A DNA stretch of 64,000 bases from CBDHDN01 sp965261585. GTDB taxonomy: Bacteria > Pseudomonadota > Alphaproteobacteria > UBA6615. Shown here one piece after another: positions 46,068-53,272 of this stretch. The notes under the pieces were generated by a model that ran no database searches, was not told where the DNA came from, and worked only from the letters and a program-made list of their open reading frames with translations. The stretch is taken from NCBI GenBank assembly GCA_965261585.1, contig CBDHDN010000029.1, positions 62,001 to 126,000 of the forward strand, given 5' to 3'. The translations under genes and the position numbers were made by a program. Position 1 is the stretch's first letter. Every line of letters starts with the position of its first letter.

Positions 46068-46234
46068 GATGCATTGACGCGGACCTTCCCTTCGAGTCAT
46101 TCGCGGGCTTGACTCGCGAATCCAGTGAACCGTGACTGCGTACTGGATTGCCGGGTCAAGATCCTATGGAGGCGAGGTGGGCGAGGTGTCAGCGTATCTG
46201 CTGCACCCAACCACCAGCCAGATAGGAGAGACCG
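46068..46234 (+). other. Non-coding 5' region of IS110 copy 1, possible bridge RNA
   Basis: This 167-base stretch precedes the IS110 transposase. In IS110 elements the non-coding end next to the transposase can encode the bridge RNA that pairs with target and donor DNA. Short inverted pieces are visible (for example GACTCGCGAATCCAGT and ACTGGATT). I cannot fold it, and the element's left boundary is not determined. Confidence 0.3.
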
Positions 46235-47416
46235 ATGGATATCCGTACGCTGACCCACTCGCCCGCCTCGGATGATAGCGGACCGGCGCGGTGTTTTGTT
46301 GCGATTGAGTTGAGCAAGCAGAGCTGGGTGGTGGCGATCCTGACGCCGCTGGCCGACAAGATCGGGCTGCACAGCGTGCCGGCGGGCAACGGTGGTGCAC
46401 TGCTTGCGCTGCTGGGCCGGACGCGCCGGCGCGTCGAGGCGACCCTGGGCCGGCGCGTCGAGATCGTGTCGTGCTACGAGGCGGGCCACGACGGCTTCTG
46501 GCTGCACCGCCTGCTGGAAGGACACGGGGTACGTAATCACGTGTTCGATCCGGCGAGTCTGCTGGTGAACCGTCGGGCGCCCCGGTCGAAGACCGACCGG
46601 CTCGATGTCGAGGCGATGCTGCGGGCGCTGACGGCGCACCTGCGCGGCGAACCGAAGGTCGTGAGCGTCGTGCGGGTACCGAGCGTTGCCGAGGAAGACG
46701 CGCGGCGTCTGCATCGCGAGCGCCACCGGCTGATCGGCGAGCGTGTCCGGCATGTCAACCGTATTAAGGGCCTGTGCGCGCTGCAGGGGATCTACGACTA
46801 CGAGCCGCTGCGGCGCAACCGGCACGAGCGGCTGGCGGCACTGCGGACCGGTGGCGGCGGCGCGCTGCCGCCGCGGCTTGCCGCCGAGATCGGGCGCGAG
46901 CTGCAACGCCTGGAGCTCGCGCTGGAGCTAATCGGCACCCTCGAGACGGAGCGCAACGCGATCGTGGCGGCCAAGTCGACGCGCCATCCCGGCGCGGCGA
47001 AGATGCACAGGCTCAGCAAGCTCAAGGCCATCGGACCCGAGTTCGCCACGGTGCTGGTGGGCGAGGTGTTCTACCGCCGCTTCGACAACCGCCGCCAGGT
47101 CGCGGCCTATGTCGGGCTCGACGCGAGCCCGTTCCGCAGTGGCGCGATGCGTCGCGATCAGGGCATCGCCAAGGCCGGCAATGCCAAGGCCCGCACCACC
47201 ATGATCGAGCTCGCCTGGATGTGGCTGCGCTATCAGCCGGGCAGCCAGCTGAGCGCCTGGTTCCGCGAGCGCGTGCGCGACCTCCGCGGCCGCCCGCGGC
47301 GCATCGCCATCGTCGCCCTGGCGCGCAAGTTGCTGGTCGCGCTGTGGCGGTTATCGGAACTTTCCGATAACCGCCAATATGGGCACCTTAGGTTTATGGG
47401 AACCAAGTTGCTTTGA
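46235..47416 (+). CDS. IS110-family transposase with RIT-derived C-terminus (copy 1)
   Basis: A 393-residue IS110 transposase/recombinase. The N-terminal RuvC-like domain has C-F-V-A-I-E-L-S-K-Q-S-W-V and D-P-A-S-L-L-V-N-R-R-A, then K-T-D-R-L-D. The C-terminal Tnp domain has Y-V-G-L-D-A-S-P-F-R-S-G with the candidate catalytic Ser. After A-L-W-R the reading enters the 32-bp palindrome and then the RIT terminal repeat, ending in Y-G-H-L-R-F-M-G-T-K-L-L. The last about 20 residues are therefore not native, and an identical tail ends the convergent IS110 gene at 51040. The natural 3' end of the element is missing here. Confidence 0.88.
   Translation: MDIRTLTHSPASDDSGPARCFVAIELSKQSWVVAILTPLADKIGLHSVPAGNGGALLALLGRTRRRVEATLGRRVEIVSCYEAGHDGFWLHRLLEGHGVRNHVFDPASLLVNRRAPRSKTDRLDVEAMLRALTAHLRGEPKVVSVVRVPSVAEEDARRLHRERHRLIGERVRHVNRIKGLCALQGIYDYEPLRRNRHERLAALRTGGGGALPPRLAAEIGRELQRLELALELIGTLETERNAIVAAKSTRHPGAAKMHRLSKLKAIGPEFATVLVGEVFYRRFDNRRQVAAYVGLDASPFRSGAMRRDQGIAKAGNAKARTTMIELAWMWLRYQPGSQLSAWFRERVRDLRGRPRRIAIVALARKLLVALWRLSELSDNRQYGHLRFMGTKLL
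47345..47376. repeat. 13-6-13 palindrome, candidate RIT recombination core (left)
   Basis: Arms TGGCGGTTATCGG and CCGATAACCGCCA around AACTTT. This matches the form of a tyrosine-recombinase core site: two inverted 13-bp binding sites and a 6-bp spacer. The same 32 bases recur in the same orientation at 51080-51111. Confidence 0.75.
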
Positions 47417-47462
47417 TCACTTGATTTTCAAGGATCTTCGGCAGATTTCAGTTCCCATAAAA
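47377..47462 (+). repeat. RIT left terminal inverted repeat
   Basis: Begins ATATGGGCACCTTAGG and ends CAGTTCCCATAAAA. By eye it is identical over 86 bases to the reverse complement of 50994-51079. It contains an internal short inverted pair (TTTATGGGAA and TTCCCATAAA). Confidence 0.9.
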
Positions 47463-47526
47463 TTAGTCTTGGGCCGGCGAATGATCTAGCTCCTGTTGGG
47501 TTAAACCATACAGGAGACTCTGGAAC

Positions 47527-49080
47527 ATGGCTGTTCCTTTTCAAAAACACACTTCGCGCCCGGTTCTTAGGCATCAGTTGAATGATGTCATTCCGGAGTA
47601 CCGGACTTACTTGGAAAATCAGGACTTAGCGCCGTCCTGGATCGATACACTCGTGGGAACTGCCCGGCACATTGTGCGCTGGTTGTCTTTCAATGGGATA
47701 GAGATTGAGGCACTGGATATTCGCAAGATTGCCGGCTTCATGTCCCATGACTGCACCTGTCCGTCCGGGTTTCAATCTCACGTGCGCAGAAGCCGATCGA
47801 GGGCCGACAGGTTTCTCACTTATCTTATGGATGCCCAACGGGTGGAGATGCCGATGTTTATCGTCCAGGGCGGTGAGCATGTGGACGCGTTCATCTCAAG
47901 TCTGTCTGGTCAAGGTTACAGCGGCTCCACGATGCTGGAATTTCGGCGCTCGTGTCACCATTTCATCGTCTGGCTATACCTTTCGGACCTCGCTCTTGAT
48001 CAGATCGACGATGGAGTGGTCCAGAGTTTTCTCGGTCACGACTGTGCCTGTGCGTGCCCGCATTTTTTCAAACATGCTGGCAAGCTCGGTAGATCATCAT
48101 CCGGGTTTCGAAAGAGAATCGTGAAGTTTGCCGACTTTCTCGTCCGTGAAGGAGTGATCGGGTATTGGCGTGAGACGGAACCGCCTGCGGCACGCAGCGA
48201 TCTTGTCGATGGCTTTCTCGACTGGATGCGTCGTCATCGTGGAGCGCGCGAGACAACCATCCAAAATTATGACCGGTATCTGCATCGGATACTGCTTCCA
48301 GACCTGGGTGACGATCCGGCGTCGTATGATGTGGTCACCATCCGGAATGCCTTCGCGAACTGGGCGCAAGTCGGTTCGTCTGGCCAACTCGCGAACCTGG
48401 CAACAGCCATGCGCGCGTATCTGCGGTACCTGGGCGCCAACGGAATCTGCCGACCGGGGCTCGTTGCCGCCGTGCCTACCGTCAGGCAGCAACCGACAGC
48501 CGACTTGCCACGATACGTCAGCGAAGCCGATATCGAGGCGTTGATTGCGAGTTGCGACACGGACACGCCGGTCGGCATGCGAGATCACGCCATCATGCTG
48601 CTGCTGGCCCGGCTTGCGCTGCGGGCCGGCGACATCGCAGCCCTGCGGCTGGATGATATTGACTGGGAGCAAGGTCGTATCCACGTCAACGGCAAGTCGC
48701 GCCAAAGGGTCGCGCTACCGCTGCCCCAGGATGCCGGTAACGCCCTGAAGATTTATATCCTTGAGGGCCGACCTCGCATGCGCAGTGAGTTTGTTTTTCT
48801 GGGCGCTCGTGCCCCGTATCACGCGTTGTCCTGTGGAAGCAGCGTTTCCCCCATTGTTCGGCGGGCCATGAAAAGGGCCGCAATCGATGCCGAAGGTTTG
48901 CCTGCCGCATATCTGTTTCGGCATTCACGCGCAACAGGTCTGCTGCGTGGCGGCGCATCACTCGAAACCGTGGCCACGCTCTTGCGTCACCAATCGGTCG
49001 AGACCACAACGCTCTATGCACGGGTCGACCGGCCAATGCTGCTGGAGGTCGCGCAACCCTGGCCGGGAGACGCGCCATGA
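47527..49080 (+). CDS. ritA: RIT tyrosine recombinase A
   Basis: A 517-residue tyrosine recombinase, longer than XerC/D because of an extended N-terminus with two similar cysteine-bearing stretches: H-D-C-T-C-P (residues 74-79) and H-D-C-A-C-A-C-P (171-178). The catalytic domain shows R366 (L-A-L-R-A-G-D), K390 (N-G-K-S-R), R465, H488 (L-L-R-H-Q-S) and Tyr497 (T-T-T-L-Y-A-R). The first His of the H-x-x-R box is Tyr462 (Y-L-F-R-H), a departure from most active recombinases. The start ATG 47527 follows CAGGAG. It overlaps ritB by 4 bases. Confidence 0.88.
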   Translation: MAVPFQKHTSRPVLRHQLNDVIPEYRTYLENQDLAPSWIDTLVGTARHIVRWLSFNGIEIEALDIRKIAGFMSHDCTCPSGFQSHVRRSRSRADRFLTYLMDAQRVEMPMFIVQGGEHVDAFISSLSGQGYSGSTMLEFRRSCHHFIVWLYLSDLALDQIDDGVVQSFLGHDCACACPHFFKHAGKLGRSSSGFRKRIVKFADFLVREGVIGYWRETEPPAARSDLVDGFLDWMRRHRGARETTIQNYDRYLHRILLPDLGDDPASYDVVTIRNAFANWAQVGSSGQLANLATAMRAYLRYLGANGICRPGLVAAVPTVRQQPTADLPRYVSEADIEALIASCDTDTPVGMRDHAIMLLLARLALRAGDIAALRLDDIDWEQGRIHVNGKSRQRVALPLPQDAGNALKIYILEGRPRMRSEFVFLGARAPYHALSCGSSVSPIVRRAMKRAAIDAEGLPAAYLFRHSRATGLLRGGASLETVATLLRHQSVETTTLYARVDRPMLLEVAQPWPGDAP

Positions 49081-49994
49081 TTCTGACCGACAAGGCCGCA
49101 TCCTATGTGTCTATGAAGCAAGCAACGGGCCTGTCCTATAACGGCGAGGAACGTCTTCTCTATAGCTTTGCCGCTCATGCCGAAGCACAGGGCGATCAGT
49201 TCGTGCAGGTCGCGACAGTACTGGACTGGGCATCGCAGGCACCGTCGCAAGGGCGGCGGGCATTCAGGCTCCGTGTCGTGTGCGGATTTGCCGCGTATCT
49301 GCATGCCGAGGACGAGCGCCACGAAGTTCCTCACCGCGACGCTATGGGTCGACCGCTCCGGCACCGGCCACCGCCTCACCTGTTGTCGCTTGGCGGCATC
49401 AGACAAATCATGAACGCTGCGCTGGAGCTTCCACCCTCAGGCTCGATCACCCCGCATACGTTCCACACCATCATCGGCTTGCTGACGGCAACCGGCATGC
49501 GGCGGTCCGAAGCGGTTGGCCTGCGGATCAGGGATCTGACCGAGGATGGCCTTGAGGTCCACAACGCCAAGTTCGGTAAAGCACGCCTGTTACCTCTGGA
49601 TGACACCGTGAAGATCGCTCTCGATGCCTATCTCGAGAAACGAGGCCCTGGCGCACTGGATGATCCGATGTTCATCATGCCGTCGGGACGTGCTGTCGAT
49701 CCGGACTACCTGACGGGAACATTTGTCAGGCTTGCTCGCCGTGTAGGCCTGCGCGGCAAGCCAGGCACCCCTGGCCCGCGCTTGCATGACTTGCGCCACG
49801 GCTTCGCGGAGCGTGCATTGATCGGTGCCGCATCCAGCAACCGTCGCGATATCAGTCGGCGCATGCTGGCGCTCTCAACCTACCTTGGTCACTCGAATAT
49901 CGCCGACACCTACTGGTACCTCGAAGCGACACCCGCCCTGCTCAACCGAATATCGGCCGCAACCGAAGAACTTCATATCAGGAAGGATAACTAA
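49077..49994 (+). CDS. ritB: RIT tyrosine recombinase B
   Basis: A 305-residue tyrosine recombinase. Catalytic set: Arg in T-G-M-R-R-S-E-A, Lys in K-F-G-K-A-R, the H-x-x-R box L-H-D-L-R-H-G-F, His in Y-L-G-H-S-N and Tyr in T-Y-W-Y-L-E. Its start ATGA overlaps the ritA stop, and its own stop overlaps ritC by one base (TAATG), so the three are translated together. RIT recombinases are thought to act jointly in integration. Confidence 0.88.
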   Translation: MILTDKAASYVSMKQATGLSYNGEERLLYSFAAHAEAQGDQFVQVATVLDWASQAPSQGRRAFRLRVVCGFAAYLHAEDERHEVPHRDAMGRPLRHRPPPHLLSLGGIRQIMNAALELPPSGSITPHTFHTIIGLLTATGMRRSEAVGLRIRDLTEDGLEVHNAKFGKARLLPLDDTVKIALDAYLEKRGPGALDDPMFIMPSGRAVDPDYLTGTFVRLARRVGLRGKPGTPGPRLHDLRHGFAERALIGAASSNRRDISRRMLALSTYLGHSNIADTYWYLEATPALLNRISAATEELHIRKDN

Positions 49995-50983
49995 TGACTG
50001 ATCTTGCAAAGCCGTTGGCCGGGTTCCTGCGGGAATACCTGCCGCATGAACGGGGCGTCAGCCCGCATACCATCGAATCCTATGTCACTGCGTTCAGGAT
50101 GCTGGTTACCTTTGTTGCCGAACTCCTCGGAATACAGCCATGTCGGTTGAAGATCGAACATCTCGATACGGAGAACCTGCTCGCCTTTCTCAGCCACCTC
50201 GAGACGGATCGCAACAATGGCGTGAATACACGCAACATGAGACTCGCAGCGATCAAGGCCTTCTACCGTTATCTTGAGTTCCGATATCCTGAATATCTCG
50301 ATTACGCAGCGCAGGTTCGTGCCATCCCCTTCAAGAAGGGCGATCAGCCACTGATCGACTATCTGACCCACGACGAAGTTCAGGCCCTGCTCAATGCACC
50401 GGATACGACGACACGAACCGGCCTGCGGGATCAGGCGATGCTGTGCCTGACCTACAATGCCGGCCTGAGGGTGTCGGAGCTGGTCAGCCTTCACCTTGAC
50501 AGCCTCACGCAACCCGAACTCAACCAGGTCCGGGTCATGGGCAAGGGCCGTCGCGGCCGCATTCTGCCGCTCTGGAAGGAAACCAGTACGGCACTACACA
50601 GTTGGCTGGGCGTGCGGCCGGATGGAACGGACTTCCACCTGTTCCTCAATGCACAAGGGACCGGAATGACACGGCGTGGCTTTGCCAAACGCCTCGCGGT
50701 TCATGCCGAGGCTGCCTCGTCCGCCGTTCTGTCCATCGCCCACAAGACCGTGTCGCCGCACGCGTTGCGTCACGCATGTGCGCTGCATACCCTTGATGCA
50801 ACTGGCGACATCAGACAGGTAGGGCTGTGGCTGGGTCACGCAAGCATCCAGACCACGGAGATGTACCTGCGGGTCGACCCGGTCGACAAACTGGAGATCC
50901 TGTCAGGGCGGCAGGCGCCGGAGATTCGAAAAGGAAACTTCAAGGGGGTGCAGGATCAGCTCCTGGCCATGCTTGCGGCGTAG
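49994..50983 (+). CDS. ritC: RIT tyrosine recombinase C
   Basis: A 329-residue XerC/D-like recombinase with an N-terminal SAM-like core-binding domain (residues about 8-110) and catalytic residues: Arg in A-G-L-R-V-S-E-L, Lys in M-G-K-G-R-R-G, P-H-A-L-R-H for H-x-x-R, His in W-L-G-H-A-S and Tyr in T-E-M-Y-L-R-V. It is the most canonical of the three. The stop lies 10 bases before the right terminal repeat. Confidence 0.9.
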   Translation: MTDLAKPLAGFLREYLPHERGVSPHTIESYVTAFRMLVTFVAELLGIQPCRLKIEHLDTENLLAFLSHLETDRNNGVNTRNMRLAAIKAFYRYLEFRYPEYLDYAAQVRAIPFKKGDQPLIDYLTHDEVQALLNAPDTTTRTGLRDQAMLCLTYNAGLRVSELVSLHLDSLTQPELNQVRVMGKGRRGRILPLWKETSTALHSWLGVRPDGTDFHLFLNAQGTGMTRRGFAKRLAVHAEAASSAVLSIAHKTVSPHALRHACALHTLDATGDIRQVGLWLGHASIQTTEMYLRVDPVDKLEILSGRQAPEIRKGNFKGVQDQLLAMLAA

Positions 50984-50993
50984 CGCAGCAAAC

Positions 50994-51079
50994 TTTTATG
51001 GGAACTGAAATCTGCCGAAGATCCTTGAAAATCAAGTGATCAAAGCAACTTGGTTCCCATAAACCTAAGGTGCCCATAT
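50994..51079 (-). repeat. RIT right terminal inverted repeat
   Basis: The reverse complement of 47377-47462, 86 bases without a visible mismatch. It encodes the end of the IS110 copy 2 reading frame on the minus strand. Confidence 0.9.
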
Positions 51080-52248
51080 TGGCGGTTATCGGAACTTTCC
51101 GATAACCGCCAGAGCGCTGTGAGCAGCTTGCGGGCGAGCGCCACGATCATCACCCGGCGGATCCGTCCACGGGACCCCGCAGTGCGCTCGTTGAACCACT
51201 TGCTGAGCGCGCTATCAGGCTGATAGCGCAGCCAGCGCCACGCCATTTGGATGAGCTGTGCCCGGATCCATGCTGGACCGTCGCGGCTGATCCCCTGGTC
51301 GCGTTGCGTGTCTCCGCTCGCCCAAGGGGTTGGCGTCACACCGACCCAGCTCGCGAGTTCGCGACGATTGCGGAACCCGCGGTAGAAGACCTCGTGCGTC
51401 AGGATGGTTGCGTCGTTCGGACCGATCGCCTTCAGCCGGGTCAGCGCCGCGATCTTCGCCGCCGCCCGAGCTTGGCTTCCCTCGGGCGCATCCACCATCG
51501 AGATCGCCTGTCCAGACAGCACGAACGCATCACGTTCGGCCTCGACCCGGGCGATCTGCTCTTCCACGAGTGCCAGCCGTTCCGCAATCCGCAGGATCTC
51601 CTGCCAGGCCCGCGGCGGGAGCGGCTCCCCGTACGCGGTTTTCACATCGGCGAACTTCGCCTCGAAATCCTTCGAACGGGGCTGCAGGTCGAAGATGCCG
51701 TGCAACTTGAGAAGTCCCTTGATCGAGTTCGTCAGCGATGTCCGCTCCTTCACCAGGCGCTGGCGCTCCCGATGCAGTCGCTTGCGGTCCTCTTGCTCCA
51801 CGTTCGGCACCCGTACCCGGCTCAGCACGGCGGCGTCGCCCCGGTCGTGCGCCAGCAGCGCACGCACCATTCTCTTCGCGTCGATCCGGTCTGTCTTGCG
51901 CTGTTTCGCCTTCCTGTTCACCAGAAGGCTCGCGGGGTCGAGCACGACCGTCTCAAGGGCCATGGCACCGTCGAGCCAACGTGCCAGCCAAAAGCCTTCG
52001 TAGCCCGCCTCGTAGCAGTTCAGAACGCGTACCTCATGGTCGAGAACCTGTTCGGCCTTGGCTCGATGGCGCTCAATCAAATCCCGGAGGGCATCGACAT
52101 TCGCGGCTTCGAGCGTGTGCAAGCCGATCCGATCGTTCACCGGGCTCTTGATCCCGACTACCCAGCTCTTCCGGCTGATCTCGATCGCAACATACAGCGT
52201 GGTATGCTCCGCACCGGCCGGCGCGGCGGTTTCGTTCCTTGGGGGCAT
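51040..52248 (-). CDS. IS110-family transposase with RIT-derived C-terminus (copy 2)
   Basis: A 402-residue IS110 transposase, clearly different from copy 1. It begins at ATG 52248 and shows L-Y-V-A-I-E-I-S-R-K-S-W-V-V, D-P-A-S-L-L-V-N-R-K-A, K-T-D-R-I-D-A-K and, in the Tnp domain, W-V-G-V-T-P-T-P-W-A-S-G with the candidate catalytic Ser. After T-A-L-W-R it reads through the palindrome and RIT repeat to the same tail as copy 1, differing only by Ser for Leu where the palindrome centre is reversed. The non-coding 52249-52402 upstream may include its bridge-RNA region. Confidence 0.88.
   Translation of the reverse strand: MPPRNETAAPAGAEHTTLYVAIEISRKSWVVGIKSPVNDRIGLHTLEAANVDALRDLIERHRAKAEQVLDHEVRVLNCYEAGYEGFWLARWLDGAMALETVVLDPASLLVNRKAKQRKTDRIDAKRMVRALLAHDRGDAAVLSRVRVPNVEQEDRKRLHRERQRLVKERTSLTNSIKGLLKLHGIFDLQPRSKDFEAKFADVKTAYGEPLPPRAWQEILRIAERLALVEEQIARVEAERDAFVLSGQAISMVDAPEGSQARAAAKIAALTRLKAIGPNDATILTHEVFYRGFRNRRELASWVGVTPTPWASGDTQRDQGISRDGPAWIRAQLIQMAWRWLRYQPDSALSKWFNERTAGSRGRIRRVMIVALARKLLTALWRLSESSDNRQYGHLRFMGTKLL
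51080..51111. repeat. 13-6-13 palindrome, candidate RIT recombination core (right)
   Basis: The same 32 bases as 47345-47376, including the asymmetric centre AACTTT in the same direction. The pair is therefore a direct repeat, as expected for attL/attR-like sites, while everything inside is inverted. Confidence 0.75.
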
Positions 52249-52402
52249 TTGCTGTCTCCTGATGAGGTTTCCAAAAACGGCACCGTAGCGCCGGTCTCCT
52301 GACTCGCCTCATAGGATCTCTCGGCGGCGTGCCCGCGCGGCGGCGGACGCTGCATGGTTCGGGAGAGCGGCAGGCGGCGGGCGCGCACCGGCGTCCCGCG
52401 GA

Positions 52403-52431
52403 TTGATTGACGCCGCACCGAGTGCTATATC
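52403..52431 (+). promoter_or_regulatory. Candidate promoter of the toxin-antitoxin operon
   Basis: TTGATT (-35), 17 bases, TATATC (-10), located 36 bases upstream of the toxin start. The spacing is ideal and the composition is unusually AT-rich for this region. An overlapping palindrome for autoregulation is not obvious. Confidence 0.45.
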
Positions 52432-52466
52432 ACCCGGCATGATGGAAGGCGCTCGCGGGGTCCGGA

Positions 52467-52838
52467 TTGCGCACGTTCAAGACCAAGCCCTTCGCGCGTT
52501 TCGCCAATCGCGAGGGGATACCGGATGGAGACCTGTGCGATGCTGTGCGGCGCGCCGGACGAGGTTTGGTCGATGCCGACCTCGGCGGCGTCATCAAGCA
52601 GCGCATCGCCCGGCAGGGACAGGGCCGGTCCGGCGGCTTCCGCGTGATCGTGGTATTTGGCCGGGGGGAGCGCGCGTTGTTTGTCCATGGGTTTGCGAAG
52701 AGCGATCGGGAGAACCTTCGGGACAACGAACTCAGGGCGTTGCGGGCGCTGGCAAGCGAGATGCTCGGGCTGGACGGCGCCGGCCTGGAGGCGATGCTGG
52801 CGAATGGGACGATTAGCGAGGTGAGCTGCGATGGCTAG
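52467..52838 (+). CDS. RelE/HigB-like toxin of a type II toxin-antitoxin pair
   Basis: A 123-residue protein of the RelE-type toxin group (PF06296-like). It contains T-K-P-F-A-R-F-A, G-G-V-I-K-Q-R-I-A-R-Q-G-Q-G-R-S-G-G-F-R-V-I-V-V-F and F-V-H-G-F-A-K-S-D-R-E-N-L. Such toxins cut mRNA, often on the ribosome. The frame has a TTG start at 52467; the nearby ATGs are out of frame. It overlaps the antitoxin gene by 8 bases, toxin first, as in hig loci. Confidence 0.82.
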   Translation: MRTFKTKPFARFANREGIPDGDLCDAVRRAGRGLVDADLGGVIKQRIARQGQGRSGGFRVIVVFGRGERALFVHGFAKSDRENLRDNELRALRALASEMLGLDGAGLEAMLANGTISEVSCDG

Positions 52839-53148
52839 ACGGTACGGGAGCGAGGTGCTGGCGTCGGTGCACGAGACAGCGCTCGGCATGACGGAGGCGG
52901 GCGTCATGGCGAAGCGGACGATGAAGGTGTTCGACGAGATGTGCCTGACGCCGGTCGAGGACCTGGCGCCGGAGCGGATCCGCGAGATCCGGCTGCGCGA
53001 GAATGCGAGCCAGGCGGTGTTCGCCCGCTATCTCAACGTGACGACGGGTCTGGTGAGCCAGTGGGAGCGTGGCGAGAAGCGCCCGCGTGGCGCCTCGTTG
53101 AAGCTCCTGACGCTGGTGGCGAAGAACGGTCTCGGGGCGGTCGCCTGA
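52831..53148 (+). CDS. HigA-like antitoxin with XRE helix-turn-helix
   Basis: A 105-residue DNA-binding protein. The C-terminal half is an XRE/HTH domain (I-R-L-R-E-N-A-S-Q-A-V-F-A-R-Y-L-N-V then S-Q-W-E-R-G-E-K-R-P), typical of HigA-type antitoxins that bind the toxin and repress their own operon. The N-terminal part would wrap the toxin. It pairs with the RelE-like gene before it. Confidence 0.85.
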   Translation: MARRYGSEVLASVHETALGMTEAGVMAKRTMKVFDEMCLTPVEDLAPERIREIRLRENASQAVFARYLNVTTGLVSQWERGEKRPRGASLKLLTLVAKNGLGAVA

Positions 53149-53272
53149 CGGTTGTCGGCCGGCGGGTCGCGGTGTTGCGATAGTGTTGACACGCTGCTTG
53201 AGATAACCTGCGCTTCGGAAAAAATCCAACAAATACGGTCGGTTATGATCTAGATAACTTCCTCACGACAAG

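Larger units (their letters stand above)
47377..51079 (+). mobile_element. Recombinase-in-trio (RIT) element
   Basis: A 3703-bp element with 86-bp perfect terminal inverted repeats (47377-47462 and 50994-51079) enclosing three overlapping tyrosine recombinase genes and nothing else. This organisation is the known RIT element type. Direct copies of a 32-bp palindrome lie immediately outside both ends. The flanks are two different IS110 transposase genes pointing inward. Confidence 0.9.
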
